A stretch of DNA of 64,000 nucleotides from Treponema rectale (GTDB lineage: Bacteria; Spirochaetota; Spirochaetia; Treponematales; Treponemataceae), in assembly GCF_014202035.1 (NCBI RefSeq), contig NZ_JACHFR010000002.1, positions 496,001-560,000 of the forward strand. Direction: 5' to 3'. Made by a program: the position numbers and the translations under genes. A model generated the notes under the pieces. That model was not told where the DNA came from. It worked only from the letters and a program-made list of their open reading frames with translations, and made no database searches. This document shows, piece after piece, positions 54,540 to 62,751 of the stretch; within the stretch, counting starts at the first letter, position 1, and each line of letters opens with the position of its first letter.

Positions 54540-55439
54540 TTAACTAAACAACGGTTCTATCTTCCAATCAGCAGGGAACCCCATTGATGGTAATTGCTCT
54601 GGTCTTACCATCTTCATAAGTTCCTTTAAGTCCGCCACAAACGTATTATTAGGATTACAAATATCTAAAAAATTTTTAATAATACATATCGCAGCATAAA
54701 CTCGGTTAGGATTGGGCCAAGAGCTGACCCAATTGCCTTTCTGCGGAACGACAAAAAGTGGTGTTGTTATCAATTGACGGGAATAAAGTCGCCCATGATG
54801 AGCACATATGTTTCTGACTGTATTTATCACTTGAAACCAAGTTGCAAGTTTGTTACCATCAGCTTTTTCAAAACCAAAATAATTGCAGATGCTTTCTTTT
54901 TCTGCAAGCTGAGGCTTCATATTCTTAAAGAATTTACTTATCGGTCCAAAACTAGAAGTTTCAAAAATCATCCATGCAGGTGGATTCGGAGATTCTGGAT
55001 ATTTCGTTTCATAATGATTTTTAAATTCTTCAGAAGCCCTGTTCCAATCGCTCTGTAAAAACGAAAAATCAGAATTGAATGCATTCTGGCTTTTAAATAA
55101 ACGGTTGTTCAGATACCAAGTTGCACCCAATGTCAGAGAAACTAGTGTCATGCGAGTTTTTAATGCAGTCTCTATAAAACTTATGCTAGAAAACAACAAA
55201 GTTCGCAATTTTAGATCAAAATTATAATCATTCCAAATATAAGACCATTTTACATTTGGCAAAAACGGGGAATTAAGAACGGTATTATCTTGATATGGAT
55301 ATGTATAGCCACGTAATTTATAATAATTTATGGATTGAAATATCTCCGTCAATTCTTTTTCTGAAACTTCTTGTAATCCATTTGAAATTAGTTTATGCGC
55401 CAGGTATTTAGGTGTTCGAGGTGGTTTTGAAAAAATCAT
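54540..55439 (-). CDS. AbiF/AbiD-type abortive infection protein (Abi_2 family, HEPN)
   Basis: The 299-residue protein fits the Abi_2 family: an N-terminal KYLAHKLISNGLQEVSEKEL, the INYYKLRGYTYPYQ motif near residue 37, SFIETALKTRM near 87, and a C-terminal HEPN motif R209-N-I-C-A-H214 within VINTVRNICAHHGRLYSRQL. HEPN domains of this family are presumed RNases that stop growth upon phage attack. An AGGAGG lies upstream of the ATG. It has its own promoter and a small leader RNA, which matches published reports of a conserved RNA upstream of abiF genes. It is placed between hsdM and hsdS of a type I operon. Confidence 0.87.
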   Translation of the reverse strand: MIFSKPPRTPKYLAHKLISNGLQEVSEKELTEIFQSINYYKLRGYTYPYQDNTVLNSPFLPNVKWSYIWNDYNFDLKLRTLLFSSISFIETALKTRMTLVSLTLGATWYLNNRLFKSQNAFNSDFSFLQSDWNRASEEFKNHYETKYPESPNPPAWMIFETSSFGPISKFFKNMKPQLAEKESICNYFGFEKADGNKLATWFQVINTVRNICAHHGRLYSRQLITTPLFVVPQKGNWVSSWPNPNRVYAAICIIKNFLDICNPNNTFVADLKELMKMVRPEQLPSMGFPADWKIEPLFS

Positions 55440-55469
55440 TTTGTCCTCCTGATAGAAAACTCAAAAGGG

Positions 55470-55525
55470 CAAAAAAATAACCCCACGTGAGACGCATTGT
55501 TAAGAGGCGTGCAGGGTCTTGTTAC
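55470..55525 (-). ncRNA. Putative abiF-type small RNA / leader with terminator-like stem
   Basis: The predicted transcript starts near 55523-55525 from the promoter at 55530-55558. It forms a stem in which ACCC-UG-CACG pairs with CGUG-GGGU (arms 55508-55517 and 55480-55487) around a ~20-nt loop, and then runs into UAUUUUUUU (55471-55479). Just upstream, GGGUAACAAGACCC (55514-55527) could pair with the same ACCC, so the two folds are mutually exclusive. The RNA would be about 50 nt and ends ~30 bases before the ATG of the abiF-like gene. The position agrees with the abiF RNA motif known from comparative genomics; I could not align it. Confidence 0.6.
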
Positions 55526-55529
55526 CCTT

Positions 55530-55558
55530 AATATATAACCATTATTTAAAATTGTCAA
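55530..55558 (-). promoter_or_regulatory. Strong sigma-70 promoter of the abiF leader RNA
   Basis: On the minus strand, TTGACA (55553-55558), a 17-bp spacer and TATATT (55530-55535) form a near-consensus promoter. It lies between the hsdM stop and the abiF-like gene. Confidence 0.8.
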
Positions 55559-55566
55559 TTTCTCTT

Positions 55567-57309
55567 TCATTCCCCAAACAACTCCTTCAAATTATCTGCA
55601 ATCTGTTTTTCGAGAGTTGCGGCTTCTTTGCTTAAAGTTTCAAGTTCGTTGTTGAGGCCCAGCATTTTGGCTTTGAACTCAGCTTCGGTCATGCCATCGT
55701 CTTCGATTACAACTCCTACGTAGCGGCCGGCGTTGAGGGAATAATCCTGGTCGTGGATGCCGTCTTCGCCTTCTATGCTGGCTGCTTTGCAGAGGCCTAT
55801 TACATCGGTGTAGGTACCGTCCGGAAAGCGTTCGGTGAGCCAGTCTATCTGTGCCTGCCAGTAGGCTTTTGTTTTTACTTCTTTATCCTCGCTGGCTTGA
55901 GGGGCTGCTTTAAGGGCGGCGGTGTATTCTGCTATGAGGTCTTTAAAGGCCTGTGTGTCGCCGTTGTAAAGGCGTGTAATGATTCCAAGATTTTTTATCT
56001 GCTCGTCGCTGAACTTTCTGTGAGCGCGGTCTACCTGGGTAAAGATTGAGCGGGCATCTATAAAAAGGATTTTGTCTTTCTTCTGCTCGTCTTTAGTTTT
56101 CTGTTTGTCGAAGAACCAGAGGGTTGCAGGAAGGGTAACGGAAGAAAACATATTGCTTGGAAGAGTTACCATCTGGCTGATGATTCCTTCTTCTATCATC
56201 TTTTTGCGGATTTCGAGTTCTGAACCGCCGGCATCGCTTGCAGAGTTTGCCATAACGAGGGCTGCTTTTCCTGTAGCGTTGAGTGAGCTTGCAAAATAAC
56301 TTATCCAGAGATAGTTTGCATTTGGAACTGTTTCTTTTTTGTCGCTGCCTTTTTTGGTTGTTTTGGATTTATTCTTTGGAACGCCGTAAATGTTAAAGCG
56401 CGGGTCGTCTTTTACTTTGTCGTATACAACTTCGTCTACGTTGAATGGCGGATTTGCCATAACGTAATCAAAGTTGCCTACTGCATTGTGAGGGTCAGAA
56501 TAGAAGGAGTTTGCTTCTACGATTTCGCCGCGGACGTTGTTCAAAAGAAGATTCATTTTTGCAAGCTTAACGGTGTCGGGTTCTTTTTCTACGCCGTAAC
56601 AGCGGAACTTCATTACTTCATCAGAAGCTTTGTTGTGGCGGTGCATAAAGCGGGCTGCCTGAACAAACATACCGCCCGAACCACAGGCAGGGTCTAAGAT
56701 TTTCTTTTCGCCATTTTCCGGCTGGAGAACTTCTACCATATAGCGGACTACGGTTGCCGGCGTATAGAAGGTTCCGCCGTCTTTTCCTTCCTGAAGGGCA
56801 AACTCGCCAAGGAAGAATTCGTAGATTTCGCCAAAGAGGTCTACGCTGATATTTTCCGGAATATCCATAAAGATGCGCATGATGTTGGAAAGGAGTTCCG
56901 GTTCTTCTTCGGGCACAAGCTGACCGTACACTTCTTTTGGAAGAACTCCGTCCATCTTTTCATTTTCGCGTTCTATGGCTTCCATCGCCTTTTTTACGAG
57001 CGTTGCTTTGTTTGCATCATCGGGCGCGTCGTTGATTGTTGTGTAATAGGCTTCTGGGGGAAGGTAAAAACCGCAGTATTTGATTGAAATATCTTTTATG
57101 GATTTTTCGGCTCGTGTGCCTTTTGATTTATTGTATTCTGCTTCTATTTCTGCTTTGTGCTGTTTATAAAGAATGTCTGCATAGCGAAGGAAGATTAAGC
57201 CTAAAATAGGCTGTCCGTATTTATTTGCTGCTAAGTGGGCGCCTGCACGAAGAACATCAGCGGCGTGCCAGAGGTTGTCTTTTAGGGTTTTGAGTTCTGA
57301 GTCAGTCAT
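55567..57309 (-). CDS. hsdM: Type I DNA methyltransferase (M) subunit of the second system
   Basis: The 580-residue protein has the HsdM N-terminal bundle (DNLWHAADVLRAGAHLAAN; ILGLIFLRYADILY), the AdoMet motif LDPACGSGGMFV near residue 205 and the catalytic ANPPFNVDE near 283. It would methylate adenine N6. The ATG at 57309 gives the family-typical start (MTDSELKTLKDNLW). A TATAAT lies only eight bases before the ATG, so the mRNA may be leaderless; no Shine-Dalgarno is visible. It is first in the island operon. No defects were seen. Confidence 0.95.
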   Translation of the reverse strand: MTDSELKTLKDNLWHAADVLRAGAHLAANKYGQPILGLIFLRYADILYKQHKAEIEAEYNKSKGTRAEKSIKDISIKYCGFYLPPEAYYTTINDAPDDANKATLVKKAMEAIERENEKMDGVLPKEVYGQLVPEEEPELLSNIMRIFMDIPENISVDLFGEIYEFFLGEFALQEGKDGGTFYTPATVVRYMVEVLQPENGEKKILDPACGSGGMFVQAARFMHRHNKASDEVMKFRCYGVEKEPDTVKLAKMNLLLNNVRGEIVEANSFYSDPHNAVGNFDYVMANPPFNVDEVVYDKVKDDPRFNIYGVPKNKSKTTKKGSDKKETVPNANYLWISYFASSLNATGKAALVMANSASDAGGSELEIRKKMIEEGIISQMVTLPSNMFSSVTLPATLWFFDKQKTKDEQKKDKILFIDARSIFTQVDRAHRKFSDEQIKNLGIITRLYNGDTQAFKDLIAEYTAALKAAPQASEDKEVKTKAYWQAQIDWLTERFPDGTYTDVIGLCKAASIEGEDGIHDQDYSLNAGRYVGVVIEDDGMTEAEFKAKMLGLNNELETLSKEAATLEKQIADNLKELFGE

Positions 57310-57317
57310 ATGCGGCT

Positions 57318-57346
57318 ATTATAGCATTTACATTTAGAAGTTTATA
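57318..57346 (-). promoter_or_regulatory. Promoter of the second type I operon, close to hsdM start
   Basis: TATAAT lies at 57318-57323 on the minus strand. A weak TATAAA is 17 bp upstream as -35. The predicted start of transcription is about two bases before the hsdM ATG. Confidence 0.5.
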
Positions 57347-57368
57347 GGTAATTCTGTGTTTGTATAAC

Positions 57369-57390
57369 AGACTGGCAGCATTTTGAGTAT
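57369..57390 (+). repeat. Right 22-bp direct repeat bounding the second defence island
   Basis: Identical to 47067-47088. The next six bases, GAATAA, complete the M15 peptidase frame as E-stop, so this is the displaced end of that gene. Confidence 0.92.
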
Positions 57391-57393
57391 GAA

Positions 57394-57431
57394 TAAAAAA
57401 GCCGCGGAATTCTTTTATGAATCACGCGGCT
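57394..57431 (-). terminator. Rho-independent terminator of the gene at 57460
   Basis: On the minus strand, AGCCGCG (57425-57431) pairs with CGCGGCT (57400-57406), followed by a run of Ts. It ends the secreted repeat-protein gene and lies next to the island boundary. Confidence 0.85.
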
Positions 57432-57459
57432 ATCAGTAAGCACAGGTTTTTACAGCTGT

Positions 57460-58305
57460 TTATTTAGCTGAACCTGCTCCGGAATATTTGTATGCAAATT
57501 CTGTAATGTCTACAAGTTCATTTGCCGTTGCACCGAATTTTTCTGCAACTTCGTATACACTGATGCGGGTTGGATTTCCTTTAGCGTCATTTTTGTAGAT
57601 TATGCGCTGAACCAGAGTGTTTGTATGATTGTAACTCTGGATTTCTGTAAGTACATTGTTTGCATCATAGCGGTATACCTGTTTAGATGCAGTTTTTTCA
57701 GGAGCTTCTTTTAAATCAATCTGAATGATTTTTCCGGCATCATTGTAAGTATATGCTTTGCTTGAAGAAAAACTTCCGTCACCGTAATAGGCTGTTTCTT
57801 CAACAGTTTTTCCTGAATCATCTGTTTTATAGATTACGCGGGAAAGAAGTGCGCCGTTACCGTCATAGTAGCTTTCTGTAGTTTTGTTGCCTTCATATTT
57901 GTAGATTGTTTTTCCGGTAAGCTTGTCTGATGCATTGTATTCAGATTCAGAAGCAAGATTGCCGTCACTCTGATAAGCATAAACTGTTTTTGTAATTACA
58001 GTTCCGTTGATGTCCGTATAGCTTGAAGAAAGAAGGTTGCGGCTGATGTCATAAGTAAAAGTTACTGTATTTGTAAGCTGGTCCTTTGAATCATAAATAG
58101 AGATTGAAGTTTCAAGCCCTGTGTTGTCAAATACATGTACTTTTTTAGAATTTACAGAGCGGAAGTAGTCACCGAATTTTGATGCAACGGAATACTCTGT
58201 TTTTGTGTAGGAATTGATTTTTCCGGACGGAACGAAAGACTGGTCCAGAGAAAATGCGTTTATGGTGCAGAATGCAACGGCAGCTGCAAGAAGTATCTTT
58301 TTCAT
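57460..58305 (-). CDS. Secreted YD-repeat-like protein of unknown function
   Basis: The 281-residue protein has a signal peptide (MKKILLAAAVAFCTINAFS). The mature part is a series of ~22-residue beta-rich repeats with the pattern G-x-x-x-x-x-x-x-Y-x-Y/Y-D (VTFTYDISRNLLSSSYTDIN, KTVYAYQSDGNLASESEYNA, KAYTYNDAGKIIQIDL, KQVYRYDANNVLTEIQSYNH), similar to RHS/YD or MORN-like repeats. There is no toxin domain and no RHS core cage size, so it is probably a small periplasmic repeat protein. Its function is not known. Confidence 0.75.
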   Translation of the reverse strand: MKKILLAAAVAFCTINAFSLDQSFVPSGKINSYTKTEYSVASKFGDYFRSVNSKKVHVFDNTGLETSISIYDSKDQLTNTVTFTYDISRNLLSSSYTDINGTVITKTVYAYQSDGNLASESEYNASDKLTGKTIYKYEGNKTTESYYDGNGALLSRVIYKTDDSGKTVEETAYYGDGSFSSSKAYTYNDAGKIIQIDLKEAPEKTASKQVYRYDANNVLTEIQSYNHTNTLVQRIIYKNDAKGNPTRISVYEVAEKFGATANELVDITEFAYKYSGAGSAK

Positions 58306-58461
58306 ATATCCTCCAAAAAAGTATTTAAATATATTCTACTCGAATATCGGCAGATTATAAAGTTATTTTAACTTTTTCGCTGTTTTACTTTTTGCTTATT
58401 TTTACAAAGCCATTTAATTTTTCCACTTAATTTTTATTGTAATTTTCTATAAAATGGATGC

Positions 58462-59361
58462 ATGGATTTTTTCGAACTGCAGGCATTCTTAAAATTAAGC
58501 CAGAAATTGCATTTTGCAAAAGCGGCATCAGAAGTTAATTTAAGTTCTTCTGCATTAAGTCGTCTTATTACCCGTCTTGAGGAAGAGACAGGTTCGGTTC
58601 TTTTTGACAGAAATAATCGTGAAGTTTCTTTGACACAGGATGGAATCAGGTTTGCTGAATTTGCATCTAAATGTCTTGAAGAAAAACAGGAACTTCTTTT
58701 TGATTTTGAACACAGGTCAGATGAAGTAAGGGGAATGCTTCATGTTTTTGCCAGCGTTACAGCCTGTTATTCAATTATGCCTCCTTTTATCCGCGAACTT
58801 TCGGAAAAATATCCGCACATTCAGCTTTCCATAGAAACAGGAGACCCTGCTCTTGCAATTCCTGCAGTAAAGGAAGGAAGGGCAGAACTTGCCGTAGCAG
58901 CCATTCCTTATGAAAACAAACTTGAATTTGACACCGTTCACGTAAGCAGAAGCCCTCTGGTTTTTGCCGCAAGCTGTGACGGTCCCTTTACAAAAATATC
59001 CGGCAGTCCTCAGGACATAGTTTCTTCAGTTCCGCTGATTCTTCCAAAAGCAGGTCTTGCCCGCAGAAGATTTGATTCCTGGGTAAAGAGCCGTAACGTT
59101 AAGCCGGTAGTTTCTGCAGAAGCAGAAGGTAATGAAGCCGTAATGGCACTGGCTGCCCTTGGAGTAGGAATCGGGCTTGTTCCAAAGATTGTTCTTGATT
59201 ATGGTCCGTACAAGGAAGGATTTGTTTACCACAGCGCCGGAAATGCACTGGGCTATTATGATATTGGTTTTGTTCAGAAAGCTCAGGTTACAGGAAGTGA
59301 ATCAGTAAGACGCGTAAGGGCTGCCGTTACTGAAATACTTCACTCCCTGGATACCTTATAA
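58462..59361 (+). CDS. ilvY: LysR-family transcriptional regulator, IlvY-like
   Basis: The 299-residue protein has the LysR winged helix-turn-helix (residues 1-60: FFELQAFLKLSQKLHFAKAA, LSRLITRLEEETGSVLF) and an effector domain that follows IlvY closely: LHVFASVTACYSIMPPFIRE near residue 93, IQLSIETGDPALAI, and ALAALGVGIGLVPKIVLDY near 230. IlvY activates acetohydroxyacid isomeroreductase (ilvC) in response to pathway intermediates. No ilvC is adjacent here, so the target is uncertain and the name rests on similarity. Confidence 0.8.
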   Translation: MDFFELQAFLKLSQKLHFAKAASEVNLSSSALSRLITRLEEETGSVLFDRNNREVSLTQDGIRFAEFASKCLEEKQELLFDFEHRSDEVRGMLHVFASVTACYSIMPPFIRELSEKYPHIQLSIETGDPALAIPAVKEGRAELAVAAIPYENKLEFDTVHVSRSPLVFAASCDGPFTKISGSPQDIVSSVPLILPKAGLARRRFDSWVKSRNVKPVVSAEAEGNEAVMALAALGVGIGLVPKIVLDYGPYKEGFVYHSAGNALGYYDIGFVQKAQVTGSESVRRVRAAVTEILHSLDTL

Positions 59362-59363
59362 AA

Positions 59364-61427
59364 TCAGACTTTGAATTTTCCCAGCTGACCCGTCATGATC
59401 GTAACATTGTCCTGTGTCTGAGTAGACAGGGTAGAAACGTTCTGAGTTGCACTGTTAATCTGTTTTGCCCCGGCAGCCATTTCATCCATGCTTCCGAGAA
59501 TTGTGTCTGATATCTGAGAAACTTTCTGCATGTCCGTAGAAGCATTTTCTATGCTTGAAGACATATCAATGGATTTTTCCCTTACTTCAAGAGACTGGTC
59601 TTTCATTGTTCCCAGAGAATCGAATACCTGACGTGAAGCAGTTTCCTGTTCAGCCATGGCACTGTCAATTTCTTTTATGATTGTATTTGTAGAATTAAGG
59701 TTCGTTATGATTTCCTTAAACGCAGCCTGGGATTCCTGAGAAAGAGTTACTACATCTGTAATGGAAGAAGAAATTCCTTTAAGCTCAGCATTGATGCTCT
59801 TTGACTGTTTGCTTGAGTCTTCTGCAAGTTTACGGATTTCATCTGCAACTACGGAGAAACCTTTTCCGGCTTCACCTGCATGGGCTGCCTCAATGGCGGC
59901 GTTCATTGCAAGAAGGTTTGTTTCTGAAGAAATCTGGCTGATTATCTGGTTTGCCTGCATAAGGGTTTTAGACTGTTCGGAAATCTGCTGTACTTTTTCG
60001 TCAACTTTTGCAAGTTTTGTATTGCTGTTATCAACAGTTGTATTGAGGAATCCGAAGCTTTCAGCCATTTTCTTTACTGAGTTGGAAACGGAATTAATGT
60101 TACCAAGCATTTCTTCAATTGCTGCTGAACTTTCAGAAATACCGTCTGTCTGTTTTTCAATGAGTTCTGCAAGGGTCTTTCCGTTCTGAGCACTCTGGTC
60201 AAGAACGATGGAAGTATTGCTTACTGCTTCTGACTGGCTCTTTGCCTGATTCCTTACGCCTTCAATGTTTGCCATAATCTGTGCGGTTGCGCTTGCAGAT
60301 TCATGACTGTTTGTACCGAGATCATTTACTATTCCTGAAATAGAAATCTGTGCAGCGTTAAGGTCTCTTATTATGTCATGAAGCATTTCAATAAATTTGT
60401 TTACGCCTTTACTGAGATGTGAGAATTCATCATTGCCTTTGACTGGAAGACGCATGGTAAGGTCTGCATCTCCGGAAGAAAGATTATCAATGGCGGACTG
60501 AACTTTTTTAAGCGGCCGCTTCATTTTGATAACGATGATGGAAATGAGAAGGATGAGTATGGCAACCGTAAGACTTCCCATTATGAATGACAGGGTTGTA
60601 AAAATTGATTTTGCAACGTGATCGATTATGGATATGGGTCTTCCTATATAAAATGTGGTAAGGAAGTTTCCGTTTTTATCAAATGCCGGAAAGTAATAGG
60701 AAATATAGCTTTTTCCGTTGATGACATTTTGAAGGGCAACCGGCTCTCCTTTTTTTACCTGCGCAATTACATCTGAATCTGCATGAGTTCCCTGCATGCC
60801 TTCAAGGGATGTAAGAACGCGTTTTGTATCGTCAAGAATTGTTGCATCGCATCCTGTGTAATCCATGACGGTTTTAATCAGTTCTTCATCTGCAGCATTC
60901 TTCTTTACGACTACGGCTCCTATTATGTCTCCGCTGTCATTTCTGACTGGTGTTGAAGAAATAGCCCAAATTTTTTCTCCGATTTTTACAAGGTCTCCGA
61001 ATGCAATTCCTCCTAAAGCTTTTTTTACGAAGGTTTTGTCATTTTCGTAGCCGTAGTTTCTTGAGGAAATTTGAACACCGGTGTTGTCATAGAAAATACA
61101 GTCTTCTACTTCAAAATAGTCGTTGATGCTTTCGCAGATGATGTTGGAAATGTCTGCTTTTGCATAGTCACCGGCTTTCTGCACCTGCTGAGCGAATGTT
61201 TCTGAGGCAAAATTGCCTATGCTTGTTACATTTTGAAGAGTATAGTCTATTTCCTCAGTCATTATTGATGCGTAATCAACGATTTCTTCCTTAAAGTATT
61301 CTTCCAGTCCTGAATAGAGTTCATGACGTGTAAAGAAGATGATGCTTGCAGAAAAAACAGTTAATGAAACTGTTAGAAATCCTAAGATGAGAGAAATAAT
61401 TGACTTTGGTTTGGATGCCGTTTTCAT
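59364..61427 (-). CDS. Methyl-accepting chemotaxis protein
   Basis: The 687-residue receptor has a transmembrane segment near residues 12-35, a periplasmic dCache-like sensor (about 40-280), a second membrane segment near 285-305, a HAMP domain (KMKRPLKKVQSAIDNLSSGD near 308) and a long MCP signalling coiled coil. The hairpin tip reads SETNLLAMNAAIEAAHAGEA GKGFSVVADEIRKLAE (two neighbouring stretches), the canonical CheA/CheW contact site. The ligand is unknown. It converges on ilvY with a gap of two bases. Confidence 0.95.
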   Translation of the reverse strand: MKTASKPKSIISLILGFLTVSLTVFSASIIFFTRHELYSGLEEYFKEEIVDYASIMTEEIDYTLQNVTSIGNFASETFAQQVQKAGDYAKADISNIICESINDYFEVEDCIFYDNTGVQISSRNYGYENDKTFVKKALGGIAFGDLVKIGEKIWAISSTPVRNDSGDIIGAVVVKKNAADEELIKTVMDYTGCDATILDDTKRVLTSLEGMQGTHADSDVIAQVKKGEPVALQNVINGKSYISYYFPAFDKNGNFLTTFYIGRPISIIDHVAKSIFTTLSFIMGSLTVAILILLISIIVIKMKRPLKKVQSAIDNLSSGDADLTMRLPVKGNDEFSHLSKGVNKFIEMLHDIIRDLNAAQISISGIVNDLGTNSHESASATAQIMANIEGVRNQAKSQSEAVSNTSIVLDQSAQNGKTLAELIEKQTDGISESSAAIEEMLGNINSVSNSVKKMAESFGFLNTTVDNSNTKLAKVDEKVQQISEQSKTLMQANQIISQISSETNLLAMNAAIEAAHAGEAGKGFSVVADEIRKLAEDSSKQSKSINAELKGISSSITDVVTLSQESQAAFKEIITNLNSTNTIIKEIDSAMAEQETASRQVFDSLGTMKDQSLEVREKSIDMSSSIENASTDMQKVSQISDTILGSMDEMAAGAKQINSATQNVSTLSTQTQDNVTIMTGQLGKFKV

Positions 61428-61554
61428 TTTTCCTCCTGATAATTCATTTTGTAATTCCTTATTTTGTGTATGTTTTAGACTTAGCTGTTTTGAGACAGTT
61501 AATACTGAATTTATCGGACTTTTTTTTAAAAGAATTATGAAGTTTTTTTAATTC

Positions 61555-61583
61555 TTGTAAGACACAGCGATTTCATGTAAATT
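61555..61583 (+). promoter_or_regulatory. Candidate promoter of the PTS IIC-like gene
   Basis: TTGTAA (61555-61560), 17 bp, TAAATT (61578-61583), 40 bases before the ATG. Each box matches four of six consensus bases. Confidence 0.4.
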
Positions 61584-61623
61584 TGGGAAACTGCATGTTT
61601 TTACAGGTTTATAGGAGTTCATC

Positions 61624-62676
61624 ATGAACAGATTTGTTAAGCGTTATTTTATTGACGCAATGAGCGGAATGGCACAGGGACTTTTTGCCTCCCTGCTTGT
61701 AGGTACAATAGTTAAAACTCTGGGAACCCAGCTTTTACGTCTCGGTACGAATGTCGTATTTAAGTTTCTTGCAGATGCCGGAACTTTTGCCAGTGATCCT
61801 CATGTTGTGGGGGCTGCAATGGCTGTTGGTATCGGTTATGCAATGGGCTGTCATGCACTTGTACTTTTCAGTCTTGTTACTGTTGGTGCTACGACAAATA
61901 TTTTAGGCGGAGCAGGGGGACCTCTTGCAGTTCTTCTTATTGCAATAGCAGCTGCCGAGCTGGGAATGCTGGTAAGTAAAAAAACAAAGGTTGATATTCT
62001 TGTAACTCCGATTGTTACTATTGTCGGAGGCGTTCTCCTTGCCGTGCTGTTTGCAAAATATATCGGACTTGGTGCAAGTAAAGTCGGAAACCTTATAATG
62101 CTTACGACAAAACTTCATCCTTTCTGGATGGGAATACTTGTTTCTCTTATTGTCGGAGTTGCCCTTACGCTTCCTATCAGTTCTGCGGCCATTTGTGCTG
62201 CCCTTGGACTTACGGGGCTTGCCGGAGGAGCTGCTGTAGCCGGCTGCTGTGCTCAGATGGTGGGTTTTGCAGTAATGAGCTTCAGGGAAAACCGCTGGGG
62301 CGGACTTCTTTCTCAGGGATTGGGAACTTCCATGCTCCAGATGCCGAATATTGTAAGGAATCCGCTTGTCTGGATACCGGTGTGCCTTACTTCAATGATT
62401 ACGGGACCTGTTTCAACATGTCTTTTTAAGATGGAAATGAATGGCGCTGCCGTATCTTCAGGAATGGGAACCTGCGGAATGGTTGGTCCTATCGGGGTAG
62501 TTTCAGGCTGGTATAATCCTGTAAATCAGGCTTTGAATATAAGTCCGTCTGCAATGGACTGGCTTGGCCTTTTTATGGTTTGTATTATTCTTCCTGGAGT
62601 TTTAGCATGGGCATTTGGTCTTGCATTCAGAAAGCTGGGACTTATAAAGGAAGGAGATCTTACCTTACCTGAGTAA
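61624..62676 (+). CDS. PTS IIC-type integral membrane protein (PTS_EIIC_2 family)
   Basis: The 350-residue protein has about nine to ten transmembrane segments with many Gly and Ala (MSGMAQGLFASLLVGTIVKT, GAAMAVGIGYAMGCHALVLF, ILVTPIVTIVGGVLLAVLFA). The sequence fits the PF13303 family of EIIC-like proteins that lack fused IIA and IIB domains. No IIA or IIB genes are near. The substrate is unknown, and transport driven by PEP is only assumed. TAGGAG precedes the ATG. A strong bidirectional terminator follows. Confidence 0.82.
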   Translation: MNRFVKRYFIDAMSGMAQGLFASLLVGTIVKTLGTQLLRLGTNVVFKFLADAGTFASDPHVVGAAMAVGIGYAMGCHALVLFSLVTVGATTNILGGAGGPLAVLLIAIAAAELGMLVSKKTKVDILVTPIVTIVGGVLLAVLFAKYIGLGASKVGNLIMLTTKLHPFWMGILVSLIVGVALTLPISSAAICAALGLTGLAGGAAVAGCCAQMVGFAVMSFRENRWGGLLSQGLGTSMLQMPNIVRNPLVWIPVCLTSMITGPVSTCLFKMEMNGAAVSSGMGTCGMVGPIGVVSGWYNPVNQALNISPSAMDWLGLFMVCIILPGVLAWAFGLAFRKLGLIKEGDLTLPE

Positions 62677-62690
62677 AATCTTTTAATGCA

Positions 62691-62737
62691 GAAAAAAACA
62701 GGGCTGCCCGGTATATGCCGGACAGCCCTGTTTTTTT
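62691..62737. terminator. Bidirectional terminator between the PTS IIC-like gene and the 62752 gene
   Basis: AACAGGGCTG-CCCGG pairs with CCGGACAGCCCTGTT around TATATG. It has A-rich bases before and seven Ts after, so it serves both converging genes. Confidence 0.92.
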
Positions 62738-62751
62738 GGATCTGGTTTTAA

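Larger units (their letters stand above)
47089..57368 (-). mobile_element. Type I restriction / AbiF / Fic genomic island bounded by 22-bp direct repeats
   Basis: The island holds six minus-strand genes (hsdM, abiF-like, hsdS, AlbA_2/ATPase, fic, hsdR) and nothing else. It is bounded by exact 22-bp repeats at 47067-47088 and 57369-57390. Joining the outer sequences restores a 223-residue M15 peptidase ending WQHFEYE-stop. No integrase or transposase is encoded, so insertion must have used an enzyme acting in trans, or an integrase that has since been lost, or homologous exchange. The right boundary is just upstream of the hsdM promoter. Confidence 0.7.
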
